Shown here: positions 8,160-16,527 of the stretch, one piece after another
Layout of the letters: every line of letters starts with the position of its first letter
Numbering within the stretch: the stretch's first letter is position 1
Source of the DNA: Anaerolineales bacterium
Lineage (GTDB): Bacteria > Chloroflexota > Anaerolineae > Anaerolineales > UBA11579
Length of the DNA: 64,000 nt
Reading direction: 5' to 3'
Assembly: GCA_026129305.1 (NCBI GenBank)
Contig: JAHCII010000007.1
Span: 26,441-90,440, forward strand
Notes under the pieces: model-generated
The model's database searches: none
Seen by the model: only the letters and a program-made list of their open reading frames with translations
What the model was told of the DNA's origin: nothing
Position numbers and translations under genes: made by a program

Positions 8160-9998
8160 CTACGCTAAGACGGCATCCAGCGCCAGCGCCAGGAAGAGCA
8201 GTGCCAAGTACATGCTGGAATAACGATACATACGCCAGGAGATCTTGTTGCCCTCGCCGCGCAGCACCTGCCAGGCAGCCCAGATCAGGATGGCGCCCAG
8301 CACAGCGGCTGAAACCAGGTAGAGATTCCCAGCCAAACCCAGCGGGGTCAGGGCCAGGGTCAGCGCCACCAGGGCCAAGGTGTACCACCAGATCTGCTTG
8401 CGGGTTTCAGCTTCGCCGCGCACCACGGGCAGCATGGGCACGCCGGCCCGGGCGTAGTCGTTCTGCTTGATCAGCGCCAGCGCCCAGAAGTGTGGGGGCG
8501 TCCACAGAAAAATAATCAGGAACAAGAACAGCGGCGTCCAGCCCAGGCTGCCGGTGACGGCCGCCCAACCCACCATGGGCGGGATGGCCCCCGCCCCACC
8601 GCCGATGACAATGTTCTGGACGGTGGCGTGCTTGAGCCACATCGAATAGAGCACCACGTAGTAGAGCATGCCGGCCAGGGCCAGCACAGCCGCCAGCAGG
8701 TTGACGAAATTGGCCAGCAGGAAGAAAGCCAGCACCAGCAGAGAGAGGCCAAAAGCCAAGCCCTCGGCTGGGGTCAGCCGCCCGGCGGCGATCGGCCGGC
8801 GGGCGGTGCGGCTCATATGCTGGTCGGTCTCGCGGTCAATGTATTGGTTGATCGCCCCGGAGCCGCCGGCGGCCAGGGCGCCGCCCAGCAGCGTCCAAAA
8901 GGTCAAGGCCAATGAGGGTAAAGTCCGGGCGCCCATCACCATGCCGCCATAAGTGGTCACCAGCAACAGGGCCACAATGATCGGCTTGGTCAGGCTGACG
9001 AGATCCTGCAAAAACTGGCGTTTGTCCAGCGGCTCTGCTGCCTCTCGCTCCTCGTCCTGTGGGTCCCGGGCGGCAAAGCCCACCAAGGCCCACAGCACCA
9101 CCGCCGCCGCCCACACGGCCGCCGCGCTGGCCACATGCAAGCCCAGCAGCGGAATGGGGAACTGCGTGCTGACCTTCATGGCGCCGACCAGCGCCTGTGA
9201 GAAGTACAGCACCACGGTCAGGGTGGCGGCGATGAGGATGCCGCGCTGGGTGCGCTGCGTACGCCAGGCGCGGCGCAGCAGCATCAGCAGGTGCACGGAT
9301 ATCAGCGCCACGACAAAGCGATGACCCATATGCACCCAGCCCAGCGTGTGCGAGGGAATCAATTCGCCATTGCACAACGGCCAGCCGGAGCAGGCATAGG
9401 TGGCGTTGGTCATGGCCACCAAAGCGCCGCTGACTAGCACCACGAAGATGCCCGCCAGGGCGCCGGTGACAGAGCGGGAAAAGCGGCCGCGGAAATGCAG
9501 GCGTTCCGGCAGTTTGCCATGCTCGTACAGATGAAAAGCGGCCACAGTTGAAGTAATCAGCATGGCCAGAATGACCAATGCCACGCCCAAGTGCACCGCC
9601 ACCAAGTTGGGCGGCGTTTCGAGGATAACCACCAAGCCGCCCAGCAAAGCCTGCACCACCAAAAGCACCAGTGCGATCAGCAGCGGCCGGCTGATCAGAC
9701 CCTGGTGGCGGTAGCGCCACCAGGCCACCAGGAAGGAAACCAGGATCAGCGGGCTGGTGATGGCAGCCACCAGGCGGTGCGTGTACTCGATGATGGCGTC
9801 CATGCGCATGGGCGGGATCCAACTGCCGAAGCAGGTCGGCCAGTCGGGACAGCCCAGGCCGGAGCCGGTAACGCGCACAATGCCGCCAATAATGATAAGC
9901 AGATAGGTCACTATGGCGGTGACCAGGATCAGATAGCGGAAACGGCCCATTGCTTTGGACGGGTTTGCCGGTCGGGTGGATTTCTTTGCTTTAGCCAT
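8160..9998 (-). CDS. ctaA-ctaB: Fused heme A synthase / heme O synthase
   Basis: This is one 612-residue polypeptide with two enzymes. Residues about 15-310 are COX15/CtaA-like, with the heme-ligand histidines in EYTHRL, AVHLGVA, HMGHRF and LGLHVAS. Residues about 330-612 are a UbiA-type protoheme IX farnesyltransferase (CtaB) with NQYIDRETDQHMSRTARRP and WTPPHFWAL. CtaB makes heme O from heme B and CtaA oxidises it to heme A, so the fusion orders both steps of cofactor supply for the oxidase encoded upstream. The start chosen is the ATG at 9998, overlapping the SURF1 stop (ATGGCTAA), rather than the longer frame from 10049, which would lie deep inside SURF1. It is the last gene of the Sco-cupredoxin-SURF1 operon. 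Confidence 0.93.
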   Translation of the reverse strand: MAKAKKSTRPANPSKAMGRFRYLILVTAIVTYLLIIIGGIVRVTGSGLGCPDWPTCFGSWIPPMRMDAIIEYTHRLVAAITSPLILVSFLVAWWRYRHQGLISRPLLIALVLLVVQALLGGLVVILETPPNLVAVHLGVALVILAMLITSTVAAFHLYEHGKLPERLHFRGRFSRSVTGALAGIFVVLVSGALVAMTNATYACSGWPLCNGELIPSHTLGWVHMGHRFVVALISVHLLMLLRRAWRTQRTQRGILIAATLTVVLYFSQALVGAMKVSTQFPIPLLGLHVASAAAVWAAAVVLWALVGFAARDPQDEEREAAEPLDKRQFLQDLVSLTKPIIVALLLVTTYGGMVMGARTLPSLALTFWTLLGGALAAGGSGAINQYIDRETDQHMSRTARRPIAAGRLTPAEGLAFGLSLLVLAFFLLANFVNLLAAVLALAGMLYYVVLYSMWLKHATVQNIVIGGGAGAIPPMVGWAAVTGSLGWTPLFLFLIIFLWTPPHFWALALIKQNDYARAGVPMLPVVRGEAETRKQIWWYTLALVALTLALTPLGLAGNLYLVSAAVLGAILIWAAWQVLRGEGNKISWRMYRYSSMYLALLFLALALDAVLA

Positions 9999-10761
9999 GA
10001 CTTTCGTTCTTCTTCGCTTCCTGTCTGCGTACATAAAATGGGTAGCCAACCATCAGCAGGCTGGCAAAGATAAACCATTGCACCGCGTAGCCAAAGTGCG
10101 AGCCTTCGCTCAGGTCCATCTGCGGCACAGCCGCATAAGGCGGCGCGGTCTGCTGCCCCTGCGGAATGCGCTGCAGGTAGACGGGTAGCAACTCTAGGTC
10201 CATCTGAGCCGCCAGGCGCGGCAGGTCCAGGTTGTTCCAAGTCTCCAGGCGTTCCCCGGGCTGGGTGGTGGGGTCAGGCTGCAGGGAGCGTCCCAAACCG
10301 AAATCAGTCTCCGCCCGGCGCAACTGTCCGAAAACGGTCACCAGCCCATCTTCAATATAAGCGCTGCGCTGCTGGGCATCCGCTTGCGGGATCCAGCCGC
10401 GCTCCACCAAAATCGCTTGGTTCGTGCCTTCGATCAACAGCGGCGTATACAGATCGACGCCCAGCTGATTGCCCGTCTCGCCCAGCCAGACCTGGTTGCG
10501 CAATACAATTTCATCTACTGGCAGATACTGGCCGCGCACTGTCGCCCGGCGGTACTCCATGGAGTATAAATCCAAATCGAGGGCGCCGGCTTCCAGCATC
10601 AGGGTCGGGGCGGCCTGCTGCTGCATGACCCGGGCATTCAGGGCGCGGCGCCATTCCAGGCGATCCAGCTGCCAAATACCCAGCCGCACCAGTACGGCAA
10701 ACCCGGCCAAAACCAAGACGCTGGCCAGGAGCCAGCGCCGGGTGAAGAGCGGTTTCAGCAT
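9991..10761 (-). CDS. SURF1-family oxidase assembly protein
   Basis: This 256-residue membrane protein has the SURF1 layout: an N-terminal helix with LGIWQLDRLEWRRALN, a large extracytoplasmic domain (about 40-215, with YLPVDEIVLRNQVW and ILVERGWIP), and a C-terminal helix starting GYAVQWFIFASLLMVGYPFYVRR. SURF1 binds heme A and helps insert it into subunit I. It overlaps the upstream gene by one base (TAATG) and the ctaA-ctaB start, so the genes are translationally coupled. Confidence 0.93.
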   Translation of the reverse strand: MLKPLFTRRWLLASVLVLAGFAVLVRLGIWQLDRLEWRRALNARVMQQQAAPTLMLEAGALDLDLYSMEYRRATVRGQYLPVDEIVLRNQVWLGETGNQLGVDLYTPLLIEGTNQAILVERGWIPQADAQQRSAYIEDGLVTVFGQLRRAETDFGLGRSLQPDPTTQPGERLETWNNLDLPRLAAQMDLELLPVYLQRIPQGQQTAPPYAAVPQMDLSEGSHFGYAVQWFIFASLLMVGYPFYVRRQEAKKNESHG

Positions 10762-11315
10762 TAGCCGCCTGTCTCGGTGAGCCCGCTAGGTGCAGAGTTC
10801 TTGGGCTGCTTGACGGGAAAAACGATCAGGCTGTAGACGAACAGCAGCATGGCTGTGGGGGGGGCTGCAAAGCTGATCCCCAGCAGGCGCGTGCGCAGGG
10901 TGGTTGCCTGGCGCACATTCAGACCCAGAAATTTCGAAGCATTGAAAGAGCAGGCCAGGGCAAAGTGGTCGGCGGTATCCAAGCGCATGCTGGCGCTGCC
11001 CTTGGCTGGGACATACAGCGGCCCCAGGGTGTGCGATTGCGTGTCCTGGTTAACCACCACCAGCGTATCGCCCTCCACAAAGCTCAACTCAAAGGGAATG
11101 GTAGGCGGCGACTCACCGGCAGCCACCTGGGCGGCGGTGCCTTCGGGAATAAGCAGCTCGACTTCCTGCGGGGCGCGCACAGCGGTTTCGCCCTGCATGC
11201 GCAGGCCCAATTCGCTGACCAGCCATACCGCCGCAATCGAGGCCACCAACACCAGGAACAGACGCCAGCCATAGCGCGCCAGGACCTTCATGGAAATTCG
11301 GGTAGTGCTTGCCAT
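10761..11315 (-). CDS. Membrane-bound cupredoxin-like protein
   Basis: This 184-residue protein has an N-terminal helix (about 14-32), an extracytoplasmic beta domain and a C-terminal helix (about 150-168). The domain contains VVVNQDTQSHTLGPLYVPAKGS and later FALACSFNASKFLGL. The order His, then Cys, resembles part of a cupredoxin copper site, but the usual closing His and Met are not in their standard positions, so metal binding is uncertain. Its place between Sco and SURF1 suggests a role in copper delivery to the oxidase. The AAAGG before the ATG supports this start. Confidence 0.65.
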   Translation of the reverse strand: MASTTRISMKVLARYGWRLFLVLVASIAAVWLVSELGLRMQGETAVRAPQEVELLIPEGTAAQVAAGESPPTIPFELSFVEGDTLVVVNQDTQSHTLGPLYVPAKGSASMRLDTADHFALACSFNASKFLGLNVRQATTLRTRLLGISFAAPPTAMLLFVYSLIVFPVKQPKNSAPSGLTETGG

Positions 11316-11325
11316 ATCTCAACCT

Positions 11326-11937
11326 TTACTCAGCCAGCAGCAGTCTCACATCGTGAGCCATATCTGTGGCCGTCATCTCGAACGGAAAAGTGATGCGCAG
11401 CAGGCCTTCTTTGTCGATCACCCAGGTGCGCGTGGAGTGCGACACCACATAACCAATTTCGCTTTCCACCGTCTGGACAAAGCGGCCAGCGCCATAGCCG
11501 TTCCAAGCGTTCTCCAAAGCAGGCAGATCCCCGGTGAGCCCAAAAAAGTCTGGGCTGAAGCGATCGACATAGGCGGCAATCGCATCCGGGGTGTCGCGCT
11601 CCGGATCCACGGTAACAAAAACGAAGTCCACTCCACCGGCTTCCTGGCCCAGTGCATCGGCAATCTGTTTGAACTTGGCCAGGGTGGCTGGGCAATAGTC
11701 CGGGCAGTTGGTGTAGCCCAAGTAGATCAGCACCACTTGGCCGCGGCGCTGGCTTAGACGGTACGGCGTGCCGTCCGCTTCCTGCAGGTTCAGGTCATAA
11801 GCCAATGGGGCGGGTGTGCCGATCGCCGAGCCGCGGAAGCTTTTTTGAGCCTCGAAGGCCTGCAAACCAAGAAAAAAAACAGAAGTAGCCACCAGCAGTG
11901 CGCCGGCGCCAATTAACCAGATGCGGGTGTTCTTCAT
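11326..11937 (-). CDS. SCO1/SenC-family copper metallochaperone
   Basis: This 203-residue protein has an N-terminal membrane anchor (about 7-25) and a thioredoxin-like domain. It shows the copper-binding pair in TNCPDYCPATL and the distal His in VSHSTRTWVIDKEG. Sco proteins deliver copper to, or reduce, the CuA centre of oxidase subunit II. It heads an operon with the cupredoxin-like gene, SURF1 and ctaA-ctaB. TAGAAT (11951-11946) lies 8 nt before the ATG, which directly follows the terminator of the cox operon, so the promoter starts a new transcript with almost no leader. Confidence 0.93.
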   Translation of the reverse strand: MKNTRIWLIGAGALLVATSVFFLGLQAFEAQKSFRGSAIGTPAPLAYDLNLQEADGTPYRLSQRRGQVVLIYLGYTNCPDYCPATLAKFKQIADALGQEAGGVDFVFVTVDPERDTPDAIAAYVDRFSPDFFGLTGDLPALENAWNGYGAGRFVQTVESEIGYVVSHSTRTWVIDKEGLLRITFPFEMTATDMAHDVRLLLAE

Positions 11938-11953
11938 AGCTTCCTATTCTAGC

Positions 11954-12005
11954 AAAAAGCGAGTCCCTTTGGAGAGGCGGCGCCTGCCCATCAGAACTCG
12001 CTTTT
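11954..12005 (-). terminator. Terminator of the cox operon
   Basis: AAAAGCGAGT (11996-12005 read on minus) pairs with ACTCGCTTTT (11955-11964) across a 31-nt loop that holds a GGCGCC core, followed by a T run. It lies after subunit III and just before the -10 box of the Sco gene. Confidence 0.75.
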
Positions 12006-12031
12006 GTATAAACACAATTTGGTTCTACTCG

Positions 12032-12595
12032 CTAAATTGGATTGCCCATCAGATACAAGCCGACGTAGAAGAACATCCAGACCACGTCTACAAAGTGCCA
12101 GTAGATGGCGCAGGCTTCCACGCCCCAGTGTTTTTCGGCGCTGTAGTGCCCGTTGCGGCCATTGTTCCAGACGATGAAGAGGAAGATCACACCGGTGAGC
12201 ACATGGAAAGCATGGAAACCGGTCATGGCGTAGAAGACCGCGCCTTGCGCTCCGTCGCCCGGGCCAAAGTGAGCTACCTGCCACTCCACACCCACCACAC
12301 CGACCAGGAAGATCAGGCCCAGCACCATAGTGATAAAGATGTTGCGCAAGAAGGCCGGGCGGTTGCCGTGCGCCATTTCAATTTCGGCCCGGTTCATGAA
12401 GAACGAGCTGAACAAGAGCATCACAGTCACGATGATGCCCAGGGTTTGGTCCAGGTCCGGACGCTGGCCGCCCAGCAGGACCACGCGGGCCACGAAGAGG
12501 CCCACGAACACGAAAAGGTCCGAGAATAGGAAGAGCCACAAACCCAGCCGGTTACGGCCCAGTTTGACAGCGTAACTTTCAGCGATAGCAGACAT
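12032..12595 (-). CDS. ctaE: Cytochrome c oxidase subunit III
   Basis: This 187-residue protein has five predicted membrane helices, matching the short five-helix bacterial form that lacks the first two helices of the mitochondrial protein. Family motifs are GFHAFHVLTGVIFL and a C-terminal WHFVDVVWMFFYVGLYLMG. Subunit III stabilises subunit I and supports proton uptake. It overlaps the upstream subunit IV gene by one base (TAATG), so translation is coupled. It is the last gene of the cox operon. Confidence 0.95.
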   Translation of the reverse strand: MSAIAESYAVKLGRNRLGLWLFLFSDLFVFVGLFVARVVLLGGQRPDLDQTLGIIVTVMLLFSSFFMNRAEIEMAHGNRPAFLRNIFITMVLGLIFLVGVVGVEWQVAHFGPGDGAQGAVFYAMTGFHAFHVLTGVIFLFIVWNNGRNGHYSAEKHWGVEACAIYWHFVDVVWMFFYVGLYLMGNPI

Positions 12596-12819
12596 TAATG
12601 CGCCTCATCGTCGGAGAACAAGCGTCCCACGTTCATGTAATAGACAATCACGAAGAAGGCCTTGAAGGCGGCCACCAGCAGCAGCGCCTGGCCCCAAGGG
12701 GGAGCGATGGCGCCCACCAGATACTCACCGAAGGTGAGCACGCCGAGCATCAGGAAGACCCAGGTGCTGGCATTCAGCTGTGCCCGGCGGCTGCCGGCTT
12801 GGTCATTTGTCTCTGCCAT
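12595..12819 (-). CDS. ctaF: Cytochrome c oxidase subunit IV-like protein
   Basis: This 74-residue protein has two or three hydrophobic segments (TWVFLMLGVLTFGEYLVGA, then LLLVAAFKAFFVIVYYMNVGRLF). The YYMN/HMRVG-like ending is characteristic of prokaryotic subunit IV (COX4_pro). It starts at the ATG at 12819 with GGAG inside the end of ctaD, rather than at the longer in-frame start at 12855. It is a small accessory subunit of the oxidase. Confidence 0.85.
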   Translation of the reverse strand: MAETNDQAGSRRAQLNASTWVFLMLGVLTFGEYLVGAIAPPWGQALLLVAAFKAFFVIVYYMNVGRLFSDDEAH

Positions 12820-12823
12820 TGAA

Positions 12824-14764
12824 TTACTCCTTGCCTGTGGCAGCCGCGTGGGCATGGCCGGTAGCGGAAGCCGCCGGCATGATCACATACGGGGAATCGA
12901 TCTTGCCATAGTCATACGGCTCGCCGACCACTTCGAACGGTTCGGGGAAGTTGTGCAGCGGGGCCGGAGAGGGGATGTGCCATTCTGGTGAACGGGAATT
13001 CCAGACGTTGTCCTTGGCCTCCGGGCCTTTGCGGGCGCTGCGGATGAAGTTGTACAGGGCCAGGACCACCGAGAGGAAGATGGCAAAAGCCGCAATCGTG
13101 ATCAGCAGATGGGTGAAGTCAAAGCCCAGCGCCGGGTCGTAGTCCACAATGCGGCGGCGCATACCCAGCAAGCCCACCAGCAGCATGCCGTTACTCAGCA
13201 CCATGAAGCTGCCCCACATCAACCAGAAGTGCCACTTGCCCAGCTTCTCGTTGTACATGCGTCCGGTCAGCTTGGGGAACCAGTAATACAAGGCGGCGAA
13301 GAACGGGAAGACAAAGCCGCCGAACATGGTGTCATGGAAATGGCCGACCACAAAGTAGGTGTCATGCAGATGCAGGTCGGTGGCGATGGTGCCCAGCGGA
13401 GGCCCGGTGACACCACCCAACAGGAAGATGACCACCGAACCGAGAGCGAAGAGCATGGGCGTGGGGAATTCCAATTTGCCTTCCCACAAAGTGGCCACCC
13501 AGCTGAAGAACTTCACGCCGGTAGGCACGGCCACCAGCAAGGTGGCATACATAAAGGGTACCCGCAGGAAGGGGCTCATGCCGGAAGCGAACATGTGGTG
13601 AGCCCACACGAAGAAGCCGATCAGGGCGATGCCCAGCGAGGACATGGCCACCGCCTTGTAGCCAAACAGCGGCTTGCGCGAGAAGACCGGCAACAGTTCA
13701 CTGATGATGCCCAAGCCGGGCAGGATGAACACATACACCGCCGGATGAGAGTAGAACCAGAACAAGTGCTGGTACAAGATCGGGTCGCCGCCGGCTGTGG
13801 CGTCGAAGAAACCCATTCCGAACAAGCGCTCCAACATGACCAGCTGGAAGGACAGACCGATCATCTGCGTAGCGGTGAACTGGATGATGGAGGTGGCCAG
13901 GGCAGCCCAAACGAAGATGGGCATGCGGAACATGGTCATGCCCTTGGCACGCATGGTGAAGACGGTGACGATCACGTTAATGGCGCCGGCGATGGAGGAA
14001 AGGCCGACCAGATAGACGCCGATCAGGAACATTTCCATGCCCAAAGGCGCACGCACGCTCAGCGGCGGGTAGCCCACCCAGCCGGTGTCGAAACCGCCGA
14101 AGAACATGCTGCTGACCAGGATCAGGGCGCCGGGCACGTTGATCCAGAAAGCAAAGGAGTTCAGGCGCGGGAAGGCCATATCATTGGCGCCGATCATCAT
14201 CGGCACCAGGTAGTTCATCAGGGCGCCGATGCCCAGCAAGTTGCCGGCGATCATGACCATGCCGTGCAGGCTCATCAGCGTATTGAAGAGATGCTCGCTG
14301 TTGTAGCCCAGCATGATCTCGAAGATGTCGCTGTTCAGGAAGGTGATGCCGGACTGCGCCAGCTCGGTGCGGAAGAGCACCGCCATCAGGCCGCCGATGC
14401 CCAGCAGCAAGATCGAAGTGACACCATACTGCACGCCAATGACCTTGTGGTCAAAGTCCACGCCGAAGTAGCGCATCCAGTTCGGTTTGGAGGGGTCCGG
14501 GTCAATATTCTCATTGATCGGTTTGCCCCGCGCCCAGCCCAGCCATTCGTCCAAAACGCCCACGCCCACCATAAAGGCCATGGCGCCAATGATCACACCG
14601 CCGACAACATGCACTTCAGTGATGTGCTGCTGCAAGGCGGCGTCTGTGCTGGAGACGGGTAAGCCCACCAGCACCCGAATGGCCATGGTCAGCGCCATGC
14701 CCACCACGGTGCCGACGATCTGGGCGATCAGACCACGTACCAGGCCTGTGGAAAGAAAACGCAT
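12824..14764 (-). CDS. ctaD: Cytochrome c oxidase subunit I, A2-type, with extra N-terminal helices
   Basis: This 646-residue protein is the catalytic heme-copper subunit. Heme and CuB ligands are visible in YNSEHLFNTLMSLHGMVMI, WFYSHPAVY (about residues 336-344), WAHHMFASG and DTYFVVGHFHDTMF. K-channel residues lie in AVPTGVKFFSW. The proton-donor Glu of A1 oxidases (HPEVY) is replaced in YSHPAVY, the motif of the A2 group, in which Tyr and Ser take that role. An N-terminal extension of about 105 residues adds two helices before the normal first helix (DHKVIGVQYGVTSILLLG). AGGAGG precedes the ATG at 14764. It is operonic with subunits II, IV and III. Confidence 0.96.
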   Translation of the reverse strand: MRFLSTGLVRGLIAQIVGTVVGMALTMAIRVLVGLPVSSTDAALQQHITEVHVVGGVIIGAMAFMVGVGVLDEWLGWARGKPINENIDPDPSKPNWMRYFGVDFDHKVIGVQYGVTSILLLGIGGLMAVLFRTELAQSGITFLNSDIFEIMLGYNSEHLFNTLMSLHGMVMIAGNLLGIGALMNYLVPMMIGANDMAFPRLNSFAFWINVPGALILVSSMFFGGFDTGWVGYPPLSVRAPLGMEMFLIGVYLVGLSSIAGAINVIVTVFTMRAKGMTMFRMPIFVWAALATSIIQFTATQMIGLSFQLVMLERLFGMGFFDATAGGDPILYQHLFWFYSHPAVYVFILPGLGIISELLPVFSRKPLFGYKAVAMSSLGIALIGFFVWAHHMFASGMSPFLRVPFMYATLLVAVPTGVKFFSWVATLWEGKLEFPTPMLFALGSVVIFLLGGVTGPPLGTIATDLHLHDTYFVVGHFHDTMFGGFVFPFFAALYYWFPKLTGRMYNEKLGKWHFWLMWGSFMVLSNGMLLVGLLGMRRRIVDYDPALGFDFTHLLITIAAFAIFLSVVLALYNFIRSARKGPEAKDNVWNSRSPEWHIPSPAPLHNFPEPFEVVGEPYDYGKIDSPYVIMPAASATGHAHAAATGKE

Positions 14765-14780
14765 TCTGTTCCTCCTCAAC

Positions 14781-15827
14781 CTATTGCAAACTTACAATGA
14801 AGGCAATGATTTGCTGGATCTGCTCTTCGGTCAGGCGGACAGCAAAATCTTGCGGCATGATGCCTGGCTGAAAGCCCTGTACGACCTGGGCATTGGGGTC
14901 CACGATCGACGTGTGCAAATACTCCAGGTCGGCGGTCACTACGCTGCCGTCAGACAGGCTCACTTCGTGACCAAACAACCCCAGCCAGGTGGGACCCACG
15001 CCGCTTTCTCCGGTCAAGGAGTGGCAGGCGGTGCAACCATAAGTGGTGGCCCAGCGCTGGCCGCATTGCTCGTCGCCCAGGTTGCAGTCGCCCGCATTTT
15101 CGGCCAACCAGGCGTCAAATTCGGCGGGGGTCACCACTTGCACATCCGCCAACATAGCGTAATGCAGCTGGCCACAAAGCTCGGCGCAGCGCACTTTATA
15201 GAGGCCTTCCAAATTCGGAGTAATGCGCAGCTCACGCACAAATTCATCCCCGCCGGGCAAGACATCCTGCTTGATGCGGAATTCCGGCACCCAGAAGGAG
15301 TGGATCACGTCAGCCGAGCGCATGCGCAGCAGCACCTGGCGGTCTTTGGGCAGCACCAAGGTGTCGGTGGAAACCGCCGTCAAAATCGTTTCGCCGGCTT
15401 CGGTCTGCACCTCGGCAGTATATTCAAAGCGCCAGACCCACTGGGAGGCGTACACATCCACGGTGAGTGCGTTGGCGTCACGGCGCTCCACATCGGCCAG
15501 GGTGCTGGCGCCGATCACGGCCAGAATCAGCACGATCCCGATCGGAATGGCGGTCCAGATGATCTCCAGCCGGTCATTGTGGGAGACGTACTTTCCGTCG
15601 CCGCGCTCGCCGCGCTTCCGGCGGAAGACGAAAACGCTGTAGAGTATGAAGACCGTGATGAGAGAAAAGAAAAAGGCAATCAGCCACCAGTGGATGTTAA
15701 ACAACCAGTCCACAGTGATGGCTTGCTCGCTGGCCTGCAGGGGAAGGATGGGTGCGTTGGTCAGGAACAAGCCCAAGCCCAGCGTAGAGGCAACCACAAG
15801 CAGGCCGACGATAACAAAATGAACCAT
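14781..15827 (-). CDS. ctaC: Cytochrome c oxidase subunit II with fused cytochrome c
   Basis: This 348-residue protein has two N-terminal helices (about 4-24 and 47-67), a CuA cupredoxin domain and a C-terminal cytochrome c. CuA ligands are in HSFWVPEF and CAELCGQLHYAM. The heme c motif is CTACH in YGCTACHSLTGESGVGPTW, with a probable axial Met near GIMPQDFAV. This is the caa3 arrangement, in which electrons pass from the attached cytochrome to CuA. The ATG at 15827 is preceded by GGAGGAG. It is the first gene of the cox operon. Confidence 0.96.
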   Translation of the reverse strand: MVHFVIVGLLVVASTLGLGLFLTNAPILPLQASEQAITVDWLFNIHWWLIAFFFSLITVFILYSVFVFRRKRGERGDGKYVSHNDRLEIIWTAIPIGIVLILAVIGASTLADVERRDANALTVDVYASQWVWRFEYTAEVQTEAGETILTAVSTDTLVLPKDRQVLLRMRSADVIHSFWVPEFRIKQDVLPGGDEFVRELRITPNLEGLYKVRCAELCGQLHYAMLADVQVVTPAEFDAWLAENAGDCNLGDEQCGQRWATTYGCTACHSLTGESGVGPTWLGLFGHEVSLSDGSVVTADLEYLHTSIVDPNAQVVQGFQPGIMPQDFAVRLTEEQIQQIIAFIVSLQ

Positions 15828-15931
15828 GCGAATCTCCTCCGAGAATCCTCTCAGCCACAAGCCTTGCCGCTGCGAGCAGCAAAAATCGTGCAATTAAGCA
15901 TATTGCACTTGTGCGGAAAGGTACGAAAGGC

Positions 15932-15960
15932 AGTATATCATAATTGGGCTTTAGGCAAAT
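15932..15960 (-). promoter_or_regulatory. Putative promoter of the cox operon
   Basis: On the minus strand, TTTGCC (about 15959-15954) is followed after 16 nt by TATACT (15937-15932), about 105 nt before the ctaC start. The leader between them is not obviously structured. Confidence 0.45.
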
Positions 15961-15969
15961 CTTTGGCGT

Positions 15970-16443
15970 TTAAGCCGCCCCCAAGCCCTCCAGCACGTCC
16001 AAGACCTTGGAACTATGCTTAGGTACGCTTACTTTTTCGAAGATTTTTGCTACCTTGCCTTCAGCATCGATGACGAAGGTGCTGCGCACGACGCCCCAAT
16101 ATTTGCGCCCATACATGGATTTTTCCTGCCAAACGCCGTACTGCTCGCAGACCGCATGCTGCGGGTCGGCCAGCAGCGGGAAGGGCAGGTCGTGCTTGGT
16201 CTTGAACTTCTGATGAGAAGCTTCGCTGTCCGGGCTGACGCCGAGGACCACGGCACCCTGGCTTTGGTAACGCTGGTAGCTGTCCCGGAAATCGCAGGCC
16301 TGCTGGGTGCAGCCGGGGGTGTCATCCTTGGGATAGAAGTAGAGCACGACAGTTTGGCCGCGATAGTCTGAAAGTTTGTGGGTTTTGCCGGTTTCGTCGT
16401 TCAAACTAAAGTCTGGGGCGGGTTGACCTTCTTTGATTGCCAT
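15970..16443 (-). CDS. bcp: Peroxiredoxin, Bcp/PrxQ type
   Basis: This 157-residue thiol peroxidase reduces hydrogen and organic peroxides using thioredoxin. The peroxidatic Cys is in DDTPGCTQQACDFRD and the resolving Cys five residues later, the PrxQ alpha arrangement. Other family landmarks are YFYPKD before the motif and LLADPQHAVCEQYGV. AGGTG precedes the ATG, with TATAAT at 16488-16483 as a plausible -10. It sits directly upstream of the cox promoter and may protect against respiratory oxidants. Confidence 0.93.
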   Translation of the reverse strand: MAIKEGQPAPDFSLNDETGKTHKLSDYRGQTVVLYFYPKDDTPGCTQQACDFRDSYQRYQSQGAVVLGVSPDSEASHQKFKTKHDLPFPLLADPQHAVCEQYGVWQEKSMYGRKYWGVVRSTFVIDAEGKVAKIFEKVSVPKHSSKVLDVLEGLGAA

Positions 16444-16527
16444 AAATCACCTGTATTTTTGCGAGTAGTGGATGGGTTCTTTCATTATAGCTAGGCATGC
16501 AAGGGACTGCCAGCGCCTGGCCTGCCC

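Noticed and set aside
9998..10049. Upstream start for ctaA-ctaB at 10049
   Set aside because: The extra 17 residues (MATHFMYADRKRRRTKV) lie in the SURF1 C-terminus, and ATGGCTAA at 9998 is a normal overlap start.
13109..14662. 517-codon plus-strand open frame, His/Gln/Asp rich
   Set aside because: It lies wholly antisense to ctaD, whose motifs are unmistakable, and has no recognisable domain.
14487..16022. 511-codon plus-strand open frame
   Set aside because: It is antisense to ctaD, ctaC and the end of bcp and carries no family motif.
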